64,000 nucleotides of DNA from an archaeon (GCA_021848045.1 JAJZNC010000046.1:1-64000); one strand, 5' to 3'. Positions 24,855 to 33,651 are shown, counted from the first letter of the stretch. The notes: a model not told the origin generated them from the sequence alone. A program made the numbers and translations.

Positions 24855-25681
24855 CTCTCATAGAGTTCAGGGACGTCTCATACGTCCACCCTGGCGGGGC
24901 GGCCGCGCTCTCGGGGGTCAGCCTGGCTGTCGAGAGCGGCGAGACCGTGGCGGTCGTCGGGGAGAACGGGGCGGGCAAGACCACCCTGGTAAGGCACACC
25001 AACGGCCTCCTCAGGCCGACCTCGGGCTCGGTGACCGTGGGAGGCGTGGACACCAGGAAGACCACCGCGGCCGCGCTCTCCAGGAGGGTCGGGGTGGCCT
25101 TCCAGAACCCCGACCACCAGATCTTCTCGGAGAGCGTGGAGAGCGAGGTCACCTTCGCCATGAAGAACTTCGGGTTCGACGACGCGCTGGTCTCGCGACG
25201 GCTCGACTGGGCCCTCAACTTCTTCGGCCTGGAGGAGTACAGGAGGTCGTCGCCGCTGGTGCTCAGCGGCGGCGAGAAGAAGAGGCTCACCCTGGCTTGC
25301 ATCCTGGCCTGGGACCCTGAGGTCGTGGTGCTCGACGAGCCCACGGTCGGCCAGGACGCCCTCCAGAAGGAGAAGCTCGCGCAGATCTTGGGGATGCTCC
25401 GGTCGGCCGGGAAGACGGTGATCCTGGTCTCCCACGACGTGGAGTTCCTCTGGCCGATACAGCCCCGCCTCGTGGTCATGTCGGGGGGGAGGGTGGTCGC
25501 CGACGGAGAGATGGCGACGATAATGTCCGACCGGGGGCTCCTGGAAGGGGCGCGGGTGACCCAGCCCCAGCTGCTCAGGACGTACGCCGGGCTCTCCAGG
25601 AGGCCTGCTAGGCCGTTCCTCGACGTCCTCGGCGCCAGGGACTGGGTCTCCGGCTTGAGGCCAAGAGAGGGCGAGGGATAG
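24851..25681 (+). CDS. ecfA2: ECF transporter ATPase A2
   Basis: Second ATPase of the ECF module. Walker A is GENGAGKTT, the Q-loop NPDHQIFSESVESEVTF carries the ECF-specific pattern, the signature is LSGGEKKR, Walker B is VVVLDEPT and the switch His lies in ILVSHDVEF. The length of 276 is usual. TTG at 24851 overlaps the previous gene by four bases, so the pair is translationally coupled and stoichiometric. Confidence 0.93.
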   Translation: MTLIEFRDVSYVHPGGAAALSGVSLAVESGETVAVVGENGAGKTTLVRHTNGLLRPTSGSVTVGGVDTRKTTAAALSRRVGVAFQNPDHQIFSESVESEVTFAMKNFGFDDALVSRRLDWALNFFGLEEYRRSSPLVLSGGEKKRLTLACILAWDPEVVVLDEPTVGQDALQKEKLAQILGMLRSAGKTVILVSHDVEFLWPIQPRLVVMSGGRVVADGEMATIMSDRGLLEGARVTQPQLLRTYAGLSRRPARPFLDVLGARDWVSGLRPREGEG

Positions 25682-25686
25682 GCGCG

Positions 25687-26427
25687 ATGTACTGGCTCTC
25701 AGGCGGCTTCGTGTTCAAGCGCGTGGTCTCGCCGTTCAACAGGCTCGACCCTCGGGTGAGGCTCCTCATCGCCGCGGAGTTCTTCCTGCTCTCCCTCATG
25801 GCGCAGACGATCTGGCAGATCGTCCTGCTGGTCGGCGCCATCCTCGCTATCTCTGCCGTGGCGCGGTCGCTCAGGAGGATCGGCAGGGCAGTGGCCTTCT
25901 CGGGCGTCTTCGCGCTGTTCATCTTCGGCGTGAACTTCGTGCTTGGGCTAGGACTCCTCCACGCCATCCTCTATGCGGCCCGCTTCCTGGCGATCATCAG
26001 CTCGACGAGCGTCTTCTTCGTGACCACCTCCCCCGACGAGCTCGAGCAGATCATGAAGTGGATGGGGTTCCCGCGCGACGTGGTCTTCGCCTTCGTGACG
26101 GCGGTGCGTTTCATCCCGGTCGTGATGCTCGACGCATCCCAGATAATGGACGCCCAAAAGTCCAGGGGACTGGAGTTCGAGAAGGGGAGCCTCCTCAAGC
26201 GGGCGAAGAACCTCGTCCCCATCCTGGTCCCGCTGGTCGTGAACTCGGTCGTCAGGAGCGGAGAGCTCGCCGAGGCGATGGAGTCGAGGGCCTACGGCTC
26301 CACCCCCAGGCCGACGTCGCTCTACGCGATGCGCGCGACCTGGTACGACTGGGCCGCCTGCGTGCTCAGCCTCGCGCTGGCGACGGCCGCGGGACTGTAT
26401 ATCTACCACCACTTCCCGTTCGGGTGA
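25687..26427 (+). CDS. ecfT: ECF transporter transmembrane component T
   Basis: EcfT links the ATPases to the S component. It begins FNRLDPRVRLLIA, the family N-terminus, followed by four or five transmembrane segments. The coupling helices end in the two short motifs with Arg and Gly that grip the ATPases: AQKSRGLEF and AMESRAYGS. It starts five bases after ecfA2. All four ECF parts are thus within 3.3 kb. Confidence 0.92.
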   Translation: MYWLSGGFVFKRVVSPFNRLDPRVRLLIAAEFFLLSLMAQTIWQIVLLVGAILAISAVARSLRRIGRAVAFSGVFALFIFGVNFVLGLGLLHAILYAARFLAIISSTSVFFVTTSPDELEQIMKWMGFPRDVVFAFVTAVRFIPVVMLDASQIMDAQKSRGLEFEKGSLLKRAKNLVPILVPLVVNSVVRSGELAEAMESRAYGSTPRPTSLYAMRATWYDWAACVLSLALATAAGLYIYHHFPFG

Positions 26428-26432
26428 CGAGG

Positions 26433-27149
26433 ATGATACCCCCGCGGGTGGTGGTCGACGAGAGGGAGAGGCAGAGCGGCGTCCCCGAGCGGCTGTCGAG
26501 GCTCGACATACGCGTCTACTACTCGCGACTGGTCGTCGGCGACTACGTCGTCAACCCCGAGATCGCCGCGGAGCGCAAGTCGATCGGAGACTTCGTGGCC
26601 TCGGTCTACGACGGGCGGCTCTTCACCCAGGCATCCGCCCTCTCGAGCTCGTACAGGAAGCCCTACATAATCGTCGAGGGCGACGTCGGCAAGGTAGCCT
26701 CGATGGTGAAGAGCGTGTCGTCCTACTACGGGGCGGTAGCGTCCGTCACCCTCGCGTACGACCTCAGGCTGGTGCACACCGCCAACCAGGACGAGACAGC
26801 GCAGGCGATAGCCGCGCTGGTGAAGAACAGCAGGGCCAGGCCGCTCCCCCCTGGGGTGCTCCAGCCCCCGCCCAAGAGCAAGGACGGCGCCCAGCAGCAG
26901 CTCTACCTCGTCTCCTCCCTTCCCGGGGTTGGGCCGAAGCTGGCGAAGAGGATGCTCGGGAGGTACGCGACGCCCCGACGGGTGATGTCTCTGTCGGAGG
27001 CCCAGTTCGCGATGGTCCCCGGAGTGGGGGCGAAGCGCGCCTCCAAGATATCCCACGCCCTTGACGACACGTACCAGGGGGCCCAGCCCGCGGAGACGGG
27101 CGCGCAGGGCCAGCTCGGCGGGGAAGAGGAGGACGGGCTGGATGAGTAG
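26433..27149 (+). CDS. xpf: XPF/Mus81-type structure-specific nuclease
   Basis: This family cuts branched or flap DNA in repair and fork restart. Residues 1-140 form the ERCC4 nuclease domain with VVVDERERQSGVP, VGDYVV and the catalytic core ERKSIGDFVASVYDGRLF (GDx-ERKxxxD). Residues about 165-220 hold tandem helix-hairpin-helix motifs (LPGVGPKLAKRML and VPGVGAKRASKI). No helicase domain is fused, so this is the short archaeal XPF, usually a PCNA partner; the acidic, Gln-rich tail has no clear PIP box. The ATG at 26433 follows a gacgagg site; a GTG at 26424 overlapping the ecfT stop is possible. Confidence 0.92.
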   Translation: MIPPRVVVDERERQSGVPERLSRLDIRVYYSRLVVGDYVVNPEIAAERKSIGDFVASVYDGRLFTQASALSSSYRKPYIIVEGDVGKVASMVKSVSSYYGAVASVTLAYDLRLVHTANQDETAQAIAALVKNSRARPLPPGVLQPPPKSKDGAQQQLYLVSSLPGVGPKLAKRMLGRYATPRRVMSLSEAQFAMVPGVGAKRASKISHALDDTYQGAQPAETGAQGQLGGEEEDGLDE

Positions 27150-27795
27150 GCTCGCCGAGGCCAAGGTCGCCCTCATAGGAGGGACGGGCGCCCTGGGGTT
27201 CGGGCTCGCAGTGAGGCTGGCGAAGGCCTACGCTGTCACGATAGGGTCCAGGACACTCCCGCGCGCGGCCGAGGCGGCCGTGAAGGCGACAGACCTCGCA
27301 CGGATGCGCGTCGAGGCAAGGACCAGCGCCGAGGCCGCCGCGTGGTGCGACATCGCTATCCTGGCGGTCCCAGACCTGCCCTCCCCCGACTTCCTCGGCT
27401 CGCTCGCCCCGAGCCTCAAGGGCAAGCTCGTGATATCCCCCATCGTGCCCATGGTGATGAAGGACGGGTTCTTCGCGATTTCGCTCCCGGGAGAGTCGGC
27501 CGCGGAGCGCGTCGCCAACGCACTCCCGGGGGCGCGGGTGGCCGGGGCGTTCCATACCGTCCCCGCCGCGAAGCTCGTCAAGCTCGACCAGGAGCTGGCG
27601 TACGACGTCCTGGTCACCGCGGACTCGGAGCGCGTCTTCGCCGAGGTCGCCAGGGTGGTCTCCTCGGTAGGGAAGCTGAGGCCGCTCTACGCAGGCCCCC
27701 TCGTGGCCACCCGGCTGGTCGAGGCGATCACTCCCGCGCTCATCAACGTGAGCAGGCTGAACAAGATCGGTTCGCCCTCGATAAAGCTGGTGTGA
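27142..27795 (+). CDS. fno: F420H2:NADP oxidoreductase
   Basis: It moves hydride between reduced F420 and NADP. The N-terminus VALIGGTGALGFGLAVRLAKAY is the NADP-binding GGTGxxGxGLA pattern of this family, with TIGSR binding the phosphate. AILAVPDLPSPDF and KLVISPIVPM complete the Rossmann domain, and the C-terminal helices (LVEAITPALINVSRLNK) match the dimerisation part. The length of 217 is right. It overlaps the xpf gene by eight bases. Presence implies the cell makes F420. Confidence 0.9.
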   Translation: MSRLAEAKVALIGGTGALGFGLAVRLAKAYAVTIGSRTLPRAAEAAVKATDLARMRVEARTSAEAAAWCDIAILAVPDLPSPDFLGSLAPSLKGKLVISPIVPMVMKDGFFAISLPGESAAERVANALPGARVAGAFHTVPAAKLVKLDQELAYDVLVTADSERVFAEVARVVSSVGKLRPLYAGPLVATRLVEAITPALINVSRLNKIGSPSIKLV

Positions 27796-27798
27796 CGG

Positions 27799-28338
27799 CT
27801 AAGGGGTGGGTCTCTCCCGGTACGTCTCGAACGACCCCCGCTGGATCCCCGCGTACAGCACGGGATGGTATGCCTCGAACCTCCAGTAGCCCTGGAAGTC
27901 GGCGATCGCCCTCGCCGCCTCGATCCTCCCTATGAGGAGCTCGTGGTCTCCCGTCACGTGCCTCGACCAGAGGGAGCACTCGAGCACGGCGGCGGCCCCT
28001 TCGACAACCGGGACGTCGAGCGTCCCGCCTCTCTCGTGCCTCAGGCCCGCCGAGAGAAGCTTGTCCTCCCCTGTGTGGGGGGTCGTCCCCAGGAACTCCA
28101 GGGCAGGGGCTAGCTGGGAGCCCACCCAGGCGACCGAGAACCTGCCTGCCCTCGCGATGGCTCTGTGGGTGGAGTGGGACGGGGAGGACGAAACGCCGAC
28201 GAGCGGCGGGTCGTTCGAGAGCGAGACTATCGAGACCACCGGCATCGCGTAGACCGTCCCTCCGGCGCTGCAGCTCACTATCGCGGGGACGGCCGGGTAG
28301 AAGAGCCTGTAAGCCTTCGCTGGGTCTACCGGGTTCAT
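27799..28338 (-). CDS. Flavin reductase-like FMN-binding protein
   Basis: The 179-residue split barrel starts AYRLFYPAVPAIVSCS, followed by the flavin-binding run AMPVVSIVSLSNDPPLVGVSSSPSHSTHRAI, FSVAWVGS and a final DHELLIGRIEAA strand. These are the blocks of flavin reductase-type NADH:FMN oxidoreductases. It lies convergent to the F420 gene with a three-base gap, so two flavin or deazaflavin redox genes and a RibU-like transporter are close together. The true electron donor is unknown. Confidence 0.85.
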   Translation of the reverse strand: MNPVDPAKAYRLFYPAVPAIVSCSAGGTVYAMPVVSIVSLSNDPPLVGVSSSPSHSTHRAIARAGRFSVAWVGSQLAPALEFLGTTPHTGEDKLLSAGLRHERGGTLDVPVVEGAAAVLECSLWSRHVTGDHELLIGRIEAARAIADFQGYWRFEAYHPVLYAGIQRGSFETYRERPTP

Positions 28339-28375
28339 CGGCCCTCGGGCGTGGCCATCAGAGATAACCGTTTGG

Positions 28376-29830
28376 TCACCTGCGCTTCCTCCTCACCCTG
28401 GGGTTGAAGAAGGACCTGATCCCCTTCCACCTCGACCTCAGGACCTTCTCCGTCTGGTTGGTGACCCGCATCTCTTCTACCAGGTCAGCGAGCTCCTTCT
28501 CCTTCCGTCCCATCCACGACGCGAACTCGTCCTCCGTGATGTCGCCCTTCTCCCTCATCTTCCGTATCTCCTCAAGCTCCGCGAGGGTCGAGGTGAGCTT
28601 GGCCTCCGACTCGCTCTTCTTTGACCTGTGGCTCCTCGGGAACTTCGAGTCGGCGTACCTGAACAGCAGGGACCCCTGCAGGGTTATCGAGAGGAACGCG
28701 ACCCCCAGGACCATCGTGGTGACCTTGCCGTTGTCCGTGAGAGCCGCGGGCACCGAGGAGACCAGGACGATGGAGAGGGCGCCTTTCATCCCGCCCAGCA
28801 TCGCGACGTTCTTCCACGGCCTCGGGATCCTGACCTTGGAGCCAGAGAACGCCGAGAGTATGGGGTAGACCGAGGCCGCCCGAGCGGCGTTGACCGCCAG
28901 GAACGCGGCGAGTATCGCCAGGCCGCCCGCGACGAGCTGCGAGACGTCGGTGCTCAAGCCGATGAAGATGAAGGCCACCGAGTTGGCCACGAACGCGATG
29001 ACCTCCCAGAACGACCTCACGGTCCCCCGCGCCTTCTGGACCAGGGTGGTCTGCATCGTGAGGTTCCCGAAGTAGAGCCCGGCCACGACCACGGCGATCA
29101 GCCCCGACACCCCGAGGTAGGTGGCTAGGGAATACGAGCCGTAGACGCATACGACGGTGATTATGGTCTCCGAGAGCGAGTCCTCGACGAGGCTTGAGAG
29201 GAGCTCGGAGCCGAACCCCACGAGGAGCCCAACGAGCGCCCCGCCGCCGAGGAGCACCGCGAACTCTGAGCCGGCAGAGAGGAGCTCCGGGTGTGAGACG
29301 GTCGCCGACGCCAGGACGACGGAGAACACCACGATCCCTGTGGCGTCGTTGAACCCTGCCTCCGTCTCGAGCATCGCGGACAACCTTGCCGGGACCTTCG
29401 CCCTCCTGAATATCTCGAGGACCGTCGCCGTGTCAGTGGGGGCTATCAGTGCCCCGAAGATGAACGCGGGACCCAGGGGGAGCGCGCCTATCAGCCACAG
29501 GAAGAGCCCCGCCACCACCGTCGCGATGACCACGCCGAGCGTGGCGAGGGCGAGCGAGGGGTTGATGACGACCCGAAGCTCGTTCGCCCGAACCGTCATC
29601 ATGGCCTCGAACAGCAGCGGCGGGAGAACCAGGGCCACGAAGTATCCGCCCCCGGCGAGGTTCGCGAGGATGAGGTTCACCCCGAACAGGGAAGAGGCGG
29701 AGAGGCTCGCGAGCACCACCCCGAGGACCACGAGCATCACCGTGTAGGGGATCCTGATCCTCCTGGAGACGATGGAGGCCACGACGGTAAGCACGAGGAA
29801 CCCTGCGATGATCGTCTCAGCTTCCGGCAC
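28376..29830 (-). CDS. Na+/H+ antiporter, CPA1/NhaP family
   Basis: It exchanges sodium for protons to control internal pH and salt. About twelve transmembrane segments fill residues 1-390. The core motif GALIAPTDTATVLEIFRRAKVP and the ion-site ETEAGFNDATGIVVF (Asn-Asp pair of CPA1 members) are intact. A cytoplasmic tail of about 90 residues is charged and helical (LTSTLAELEEIRKMREKGDITEDEFASW), resembling a SHOCT-like short domain at the C-terminus. The start ATG at 29830 is MPEAETII. It is transcribed toward the flavin reductase gene. Confidence 0.92.
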   Translation of the reverse strand: MPEAETIIAGFLVLTVVASIVSRRIRIPYTVMLVVLGVVLASLSASSLFGVNLILANLAGGGYFVALVLPPLLFEAMMTVRANELRVVINPSLALATLGVVIATVVAGLFLWLIGALPLGPAFIFGALIAPTDTATVLEIFRRAKVPARLSAMLETEAGFNDATGIVVFSVVLASATVSHPELLSAGSEFAVLLGGGALVGLLVGFGSELLSSLVEDSLSETIITVVCVYGSYSLATYLGVSGLIAVVVAGLYFGNLTMQTTLVQKARGTVRSFWEVIAFVANSVAFIFIGLSTDVSQLVAGGLAILAAFLAVNAARAASVYPILSAFSGSKVRIPRPWKNVAMLGGMKGALSIVLVSSVPAALTDNGKVTTMVLGVAFLSITLQGSLLFRYADSKFPRSHRSKKSESEAKLTSTLAELEEIRKMREKGDITEDEFASWMGRKEKELADLVEEMRVTNQTEKVLRSRWKGIRSFFNPRVRRKRR

Positions 29831-29933
29831 TAGCCCTCGCCCCTCACCAATCGCGTCGATGCTACATTACTGTTCGGGACCCTGCGGCCCTCGCGGCCAG
29901 ACGACATGGCAGAGTCCAGACTTTTCACCCAAT

Positions 29934-29944
29934 CCTTAAATACG
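29934..29944 (+). promoter_or_regulatory. TATA box of the DEAD-box helicase operon
   Basis: ccttaaatacg predicts transcription from about 29965-29970, leaving a leader of about 100 bases before the ATG at 30071. Most genes here are leaderless, so this leader is unusual. Confidence 0.6.
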
Positions 29945-30070
29945 AGGAGAGGTAGCAGAAAACTCACTGCAAAGACGGCTGATTTGATTCAGGATTGAAA
30001 GACGGGTCTAGAACGACCAGGAAGCTTCTGATTCTCTCAGAACGGCTTTGCCGTGGAAACAAGAAAGCAA

Positions 30071-31375
30071 ATGAATAGTTTCAAGGAACTGGAACTGCGC
30101 CCCCAGATACTCAGGGGCGTTGACGAAGCAGGGTTTGAGAAACCTTTCCCTATCCAACAGCTTGCGATCGGACCCCTATTAGCGGGCCGCGACATCATTG
30201 GACAGGCGAAGACCGGCAGCGGGAAGACCGCCGCCTTCGGCTTGCCCATGTTGCAGGCCATAGACACCGCGAGGAACGAGGTGCAGGCACTCGTGCTCGC
30301 CCCTACGAGGGAGCTCGCGGTCCAGATAAGGGACGAGATATCGCGCCTCGGCGCGTACACGGGGGTGAATGTCCTCGCCATCTACGGGGGCCAGTCCATC
30401 AACGTCCAGCTCGACCATCTGCACAGGGGTGTCCAGGTCGTTGTGGGGACGCCCGGGAGGGTGATCGACCACATGAAGAGGGGCACCCTCGACCTGACCA
30501 AGACAAAGTACGTCGTCCTCGACGAGGCAGACACCATGCTCGACATGGGGTTCATCGAGGACATCGAGTTCATACTTGACTCGATCCCTCGCACCAGGCA
30601 GACGAGCCTCTTCTCCGCCACGATGCCACAGAGGATCATGGACATCGCAGCCAGGCACATGAGGAACCCGGAGAAGATCCTCGTCAGCGCCGACGAGCCT
30701 TCGGCCGAGACGCTCGAGCAGTACTACGCCGTGACGGGCTACGAGGACAAGCTCCAGACCCTGGTCGACATCATCGAGACCGAGAATCCCGCGAGCGCGA
30801 TCATCTTCACGAGGACCAAGTACGGGGCGCACAAGCTCGCGAGGGAGCTCCAGAGGCGCTACTTCAACGCAGTCCCCCTCCACGGTGACCTCAGCCAGAA
30901 CCAGAGGGACCACTCGATGCGCCTCTTCAGGGACGCCAAGGCGGACATACTCGTCGCCACCGACGTCGCCAGCAGGGGGCTCGACATCTCTCAGGTCGAG
31001 GCGGTCATAAACTACGACGTCCCCCAGGACCCGCTGGTCTACTTCCACAGGGTGGGGAGGACGGCGAGGGCGGGAGACAAGGGAAAGGCCTTCACGCTCG
31101 TCTCCGGGGACGAGCAGAGCGACTTTGAGCGGATCCTCGCTCTCAGCAAAGCGACCATCAGCCCCCTCAGGAAGCAGGACGCCGAGCACCAGTTCTACGT
31201 CCCGGCGAAGACTACGATCACGGCGGTCCAGGACTCCCGCTACGGCGGCGGAGGGCGCGGCGGCGGGTATGGGGGAGGATATAGAGGGCGAGGAGGAGGG
31301 GGCGGGTATGGGAACCGCAGAGGCGGCTACAGGGGCGGCAGGCGGGGCGGCGGCGGGAGGTACTCATCATGGTAA
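30071..31375 (+). CDS. DEAD-box RNA helicase with RGG tail
   Basis: It unwinds short RNA duplexes using ATP. All motifs are present: FPIQQLAI (Q motif), AKTGSGKT (I), PTRELAVQ (Ia), TPGRVIDH, VLDEADTMLD (II), FSATMP (III), IIFTRTKYGA (IV), TDVASRGLD (V) and YFHRVGRTARAG (VI). The last 60 residues are Gly, Arg and Tyr rich (RGGGYGGGYRGRGGGG), an RNA-binding and phase-separating type of tail as in cold-shock helicases. The ATG at 30071 gives MNSFKELELRPQ; a GTG at 30053 is in frame. It overlaps the mini zinc-finger gene and is followed by aIF1A, so the operon concerns translation initiation and RNA structure. Confidence 0.95.
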   Translation: MNSFKELELRPQILRGVDEAGFEKPFPIQQLAIGPLLAGRDIIGQAKTGSGKTAAFGLPMLQAIDTARNEVQALVLAPTRELAVQIRDEISRLGAYTGVNVLAIYGGQSINVQLDHLHRGVQVVVGTPGRVIDHMKRGTLDLTKTKYVVLDEADTMLDMGFIEDIEFILDSIPRTRQTSLFSATMPQRIMDIAARHMRNPEKILVSADEPSAETLEQYYAVTGYEDKLQTLVDIIETENPASAIIFTRTKYGAHKLARELQRRYFNAVPLHGDLSQNQRDHSMRLFRDAKADILVATDVASRGLDISQVEAVINYDVPQDPLVYFHRVGRTARAGDKGKAFTLVSGDEQSDFERILALSKATISPLRKQDAEHQFYVPAKTTITAVQDSRYGGGGRGGGYGGGYRGRGGGGGYGNRRGGYRGGRRGGGGRYSSW

Positions 31376-31548
31376 GATGCAGTAACTGCAACGCCATCGC
31401 CAAGACCCAGTGCAGCGAGTGCCAGAAGCCCGTCTGCAGGTCCCACGTCAGCGTCATCTTCAACGAGGAGTCCAGGCAGTTCAAGAGCCTCTGCGGCGCG
31501 TGCTACTCACAGGTGAGGAGACTCAATTGGGTAAGAGAAAGGTCCTAA
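31369..31548 (+). CDS. Mini zinc-finger protein (59 residues)
   Basis: The ATG at 31369 lies in the last codons of the helicase gene (the helicase TAA is at 31373-31375), and the TAA at 31546-31548 lies inside aIF1A. The product starts MVRCSNCNAIAKTQC and has Cys-x2-Cys, Cys-x2-Cys, Cys-x2-His and Cys-x2-Cys pairs (CSNC, CSEC, CRSH, CGAC), enough for two zinc sites in a B-box or RING-like cross-brace. Overlap with both neighbours suggests coupled translation and a shared task with helicase and aIF1A. I do not know a named family. Confidence 0.75.
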   Translation: MVRCSNCNAIAKTQCSECQKPVCRSHVSVIFNEESRQFKSLCGACYSQVRRLNWVRERS

Positions 31549-31916
31549 ACGAGGCCCACCTCAAGGAGCTCGTCCTCCCGGAGCAGGGGGAGCTCCTGGG
31601 GAGGGTCCAGAAGATATCCGGCGGGAACCAGGTCCTCGTCCAGTGCACCGACGGCGAGGTCAGGCTCTGCCGCATCAGGGGTAAGATGAAGAGGAGGATG
31701 TGGATAAGGGAGGGCGACATCGTCCTGGTCTCTCCCTGGGACTTCGACCAGCGGCGGGCCGACATCGTATGGCGCTACATAAAGGACCACGCCGACTGGC
31801 TGGAGAACAACGGCTACATGCGCCCTACCAGTCGTCCCGCCCAGCAACCTGCGGCCGCTGCAGCGGCGCCGGAGCAGCAGCCCGCCGCGGCCGACCCCGC
31901 GCCTCAGCAGGCCTAG
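31527..31916 (+). CDS. eif1a: Translation initiation factor aIF1A
   Basis: aIF1A binds the A site of the small subunit during initiation. The OB-fold blocks are QGELLGRVQKISGGNQVLVQCTDGEVRLCRIRGKMKRRMWI and GDIVLVSPWDFDQRRADIVWRY, which match the family closely. The C-terminal 35 residues are Ala, Gln and Pro rich and unstructured. TTG at 31527 follows ggtgagg at a proper distance. It overlaps the mini zinc finger by 22 bases. Confidence 0.95.
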   Translation: MGKRKVLNEAHLKELVLPEQGELLGRVQKISGGNQVLVQCTDGEVRLCRIRGKMKRRMWIREGDIVLVSPWDFDQRRADIVWRYIKDHADWLENNGYMRPTSRPAQQPAAAAAAPEQQPAAADPAPQQA

Positions 31917-31946
31917 CGTCCTCGGGAATTGCCCTGCCCGGGCTAC

Positions 31947-32735
31947 TCAGAACTCGGGAAGCCACCCAGGCTTCCTTGACCAGGTGGCCACCGCGTCATG
32001 GGCGTGGATCGACTCGAAGCACCTCGCGCGTATGTAGTCCGCGTTGGGGAACCGCCTCACGCACTCCCTGACAAGGTCCTCGGCGAAGCGCCCGTGCTCC
32101 TGCGCTTCAAGGATCTTCTTCGCCTCATCGATGCGTTTCATCTTCTCCGTCGGGACTGCCGAGAAGCACTCCTCCATCTTGTCGACTAGCTTGAGCATGT
32201 CGAGCTGCGCGTCCCCGCCCAGGATCATGACGATCTCCGCCCTCTGCATGTGCCCGACCCCGACCATCTTCTTGCTGCACGGGCACGCCGTCATCCCCTT
32301 CGCTGTGAACCGGTAGCGGACGGCCCCCGACCGGCTCGTCCTTATCGAGACCGGGATGAACTGGTCCGCGTAGGGCAGCTCAAACGAGCAAGCTACGGAC
32401 GACCCGGGCTGGCTCTTGTTCACCTCCTTGCATATCATCCTGAGCCACGACACTATCTCGGGGCTGCTGTGAGATGTGGCAGCGTGCACCAGCCTGCTCA
32501 TGTGCACCCCCCTGTGGAGCCCCGTCGACGTCTGGATCGTCAGGCTGACGGGGAGCGCGACCTTCCCGTTCTGGTAGAGCACCTTGAGGTCTGAGACGCC
32601 CGCGTCGATGGCCAGCGCCGCCGGCTCGTTCTGGGTGTCTGCAAACGTGTCGATGTAGTTCGGAGGGGCGCCCACCGAGTCAGCGAGTGCCTCGACAGGG
32701 GCGTCGTCCTCTCCCGTCCCGCGCCCGTAGCGCAT
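31947..32735 (-). CDS. mptA: GTP cyclohydrolase IB (FolE2/MptA type)
   Basis: It opens GTP to a dihydroneopterin derivative, the first step for pterins and for preQ0, precursor of archaeosine in tRNA. The family blocks are VSLTIQTSTGLHRGVHMSR, SFELPYADQFIPVSIRTSRSG and the metal-binding TACPCSKKMVGVGHMQRAEI. The C-terminal FPNADYIRARCFESIHAHDAVA also matches. The length of 262 is usual. queC and queD lie less than 2 kb upstream on the same strand, which supports the archaeosine role. Whether the product is the cyclic or linear form cannot be read. Confidence 0.92.
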   Translation of the reverse strand: MRYGRGTGEDDAPVEALADSVGAPPNYIDTFADTQNEPAALAIDAGVSDLKVLYQNGKVALPVSLTIQTSTGLHRGVHMSRLVHAATSHSSPEIVSWLRMICKEVNKSQPGSSVACSFELPYADQFIPVSIRTSRSGAVRYRFTAKGMTACPCSKKMVGVGHMQRAEIVMILGGDAQLDMLKLVDKMEECFSAVPTEKMKRIDEAKKILEAQEHGRFAEDLVRECVRRFPNADYIRARCFESIHAHDAVATWSRKPGWLPEF

Positions 32736-32759
32736 GTCCCGTCGGCCGGGCCTTGGACT

Positions 32760-33614
32760 TTAAACCTTTTTCACGGCGAGAGGGCGCCGCTGCCCGACGG
32801 GGGGCTCGGGCTCTCCGGCGGGGGCCCGCGCCTGGAGCCCGCCTCCCGCGGAGGCATGGTGCTCGACCGCCTCCAGGGCGGCCTCGACCCTGACGTCCTT
32901 CCCCGTGAGGATGGTGATGACCCCCAGCACGACGCTGACCATGATCCCGAAGACAGAGATGGCCGTGGGGATGTCCGAGAACTCCATCGAAGCGCCGACG
33001 AAGACGATCCCCACAGACCCCCCGTGCACGAGGCTTGCGCCGACGAACCCCGCCAGGAAGAGGAAGGTGGAGATGGAGTACACCCCGAGCTCCGAGAGTA
33101 TCAGCTGGAGCATGACCGACCTGCCGTCGAAGGTCCCGCGCGAGAAGTATGCGGGCGACGAGCGGTACATCACGCTCCAGCACAGCATCCCGACGACCCC
33201 GAATATGAGGAATGATGAGTATGCCACGAAGATGTAGATCCCAGGCCATTCGGTAAGGAGGATCGGCAAGTCCAGCGGCGGGGCGAGCATCGGCGCGGTG
33301 AAGACCACGGCCGCGAGCGCGTTGACAAGGGCCAAGCGCGCGAAGTACCTGGCCACGGTCTCGTTGCCGAGCGGAAAGTACCTCGGCCAGTCCACGAAGA
33401 CGCTCGCGACGACCAACAGCGCGCCGGCCACCGCTATGCCAGCGGCCGCGACCTGCGCGGGCGGGATGTAGTACATGGCCATGAAGAAGGGCTCAGCGCC
33501 CAGGCCAATCAGGAGGAAGTGTGTGACGATGCCGCTGGCGGCGAGCAAGGCCCCCCAGAAGGCAAGGTACCTGTTCAAGCGCGATCGCCTCGGGGTTTCG
33601 GCGCCTCGCGCCAC
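32760..33614 (-). CDS. Seven-transmembrane hypothetical protein
   Basis: The 284-residue product has about seven hydrophobic segments, for example YLAFWGALLAASGIVTHFLLIG, VAAAGIAVAGALLVVASVFV and IYIFVAYSSFLIFGVVGMLCW. A cytoplasmic tail of about 60 residues is rich in Ala, Gly and Pro. A conserved-looking acidic patch WPRYFPLGNETVARYF lies between segments two and three. No transporter or enzyme motif is recognisable. It sits between mptA and queC on the same strand; no link to deazapurines is evident. Confidence 0.7.
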   Translation of the reverse strand: MARGAETPRRSRLNRYLAFWGALLAASGIVTHFLLIGLGAEPFFMAMYYIPPAQVAAAGIAVAGALLVVASVFVDWPRYFPLGNETVARYFARLALVNALAAVVFTAPMLAPPLDLPILLTEWPGIYIFVAYSSFLIFGVVGMLCWSVMYRSSPAYFSRGTFDGRSVMLQLILSELGVYSISTFLFLAGFVGASLVHGGSVGIVFVGASMEFSDIPTAISVFGIMVSVVLGVITILTGKDVRVEAALEAVEHHASAGGGLQARAPAGEPEPPVGQRRPLAVKKV

Positions 33615-33651
33615 TCGTTATAAGGCTAACCAGGCAATCCGCCCGCGCCCC

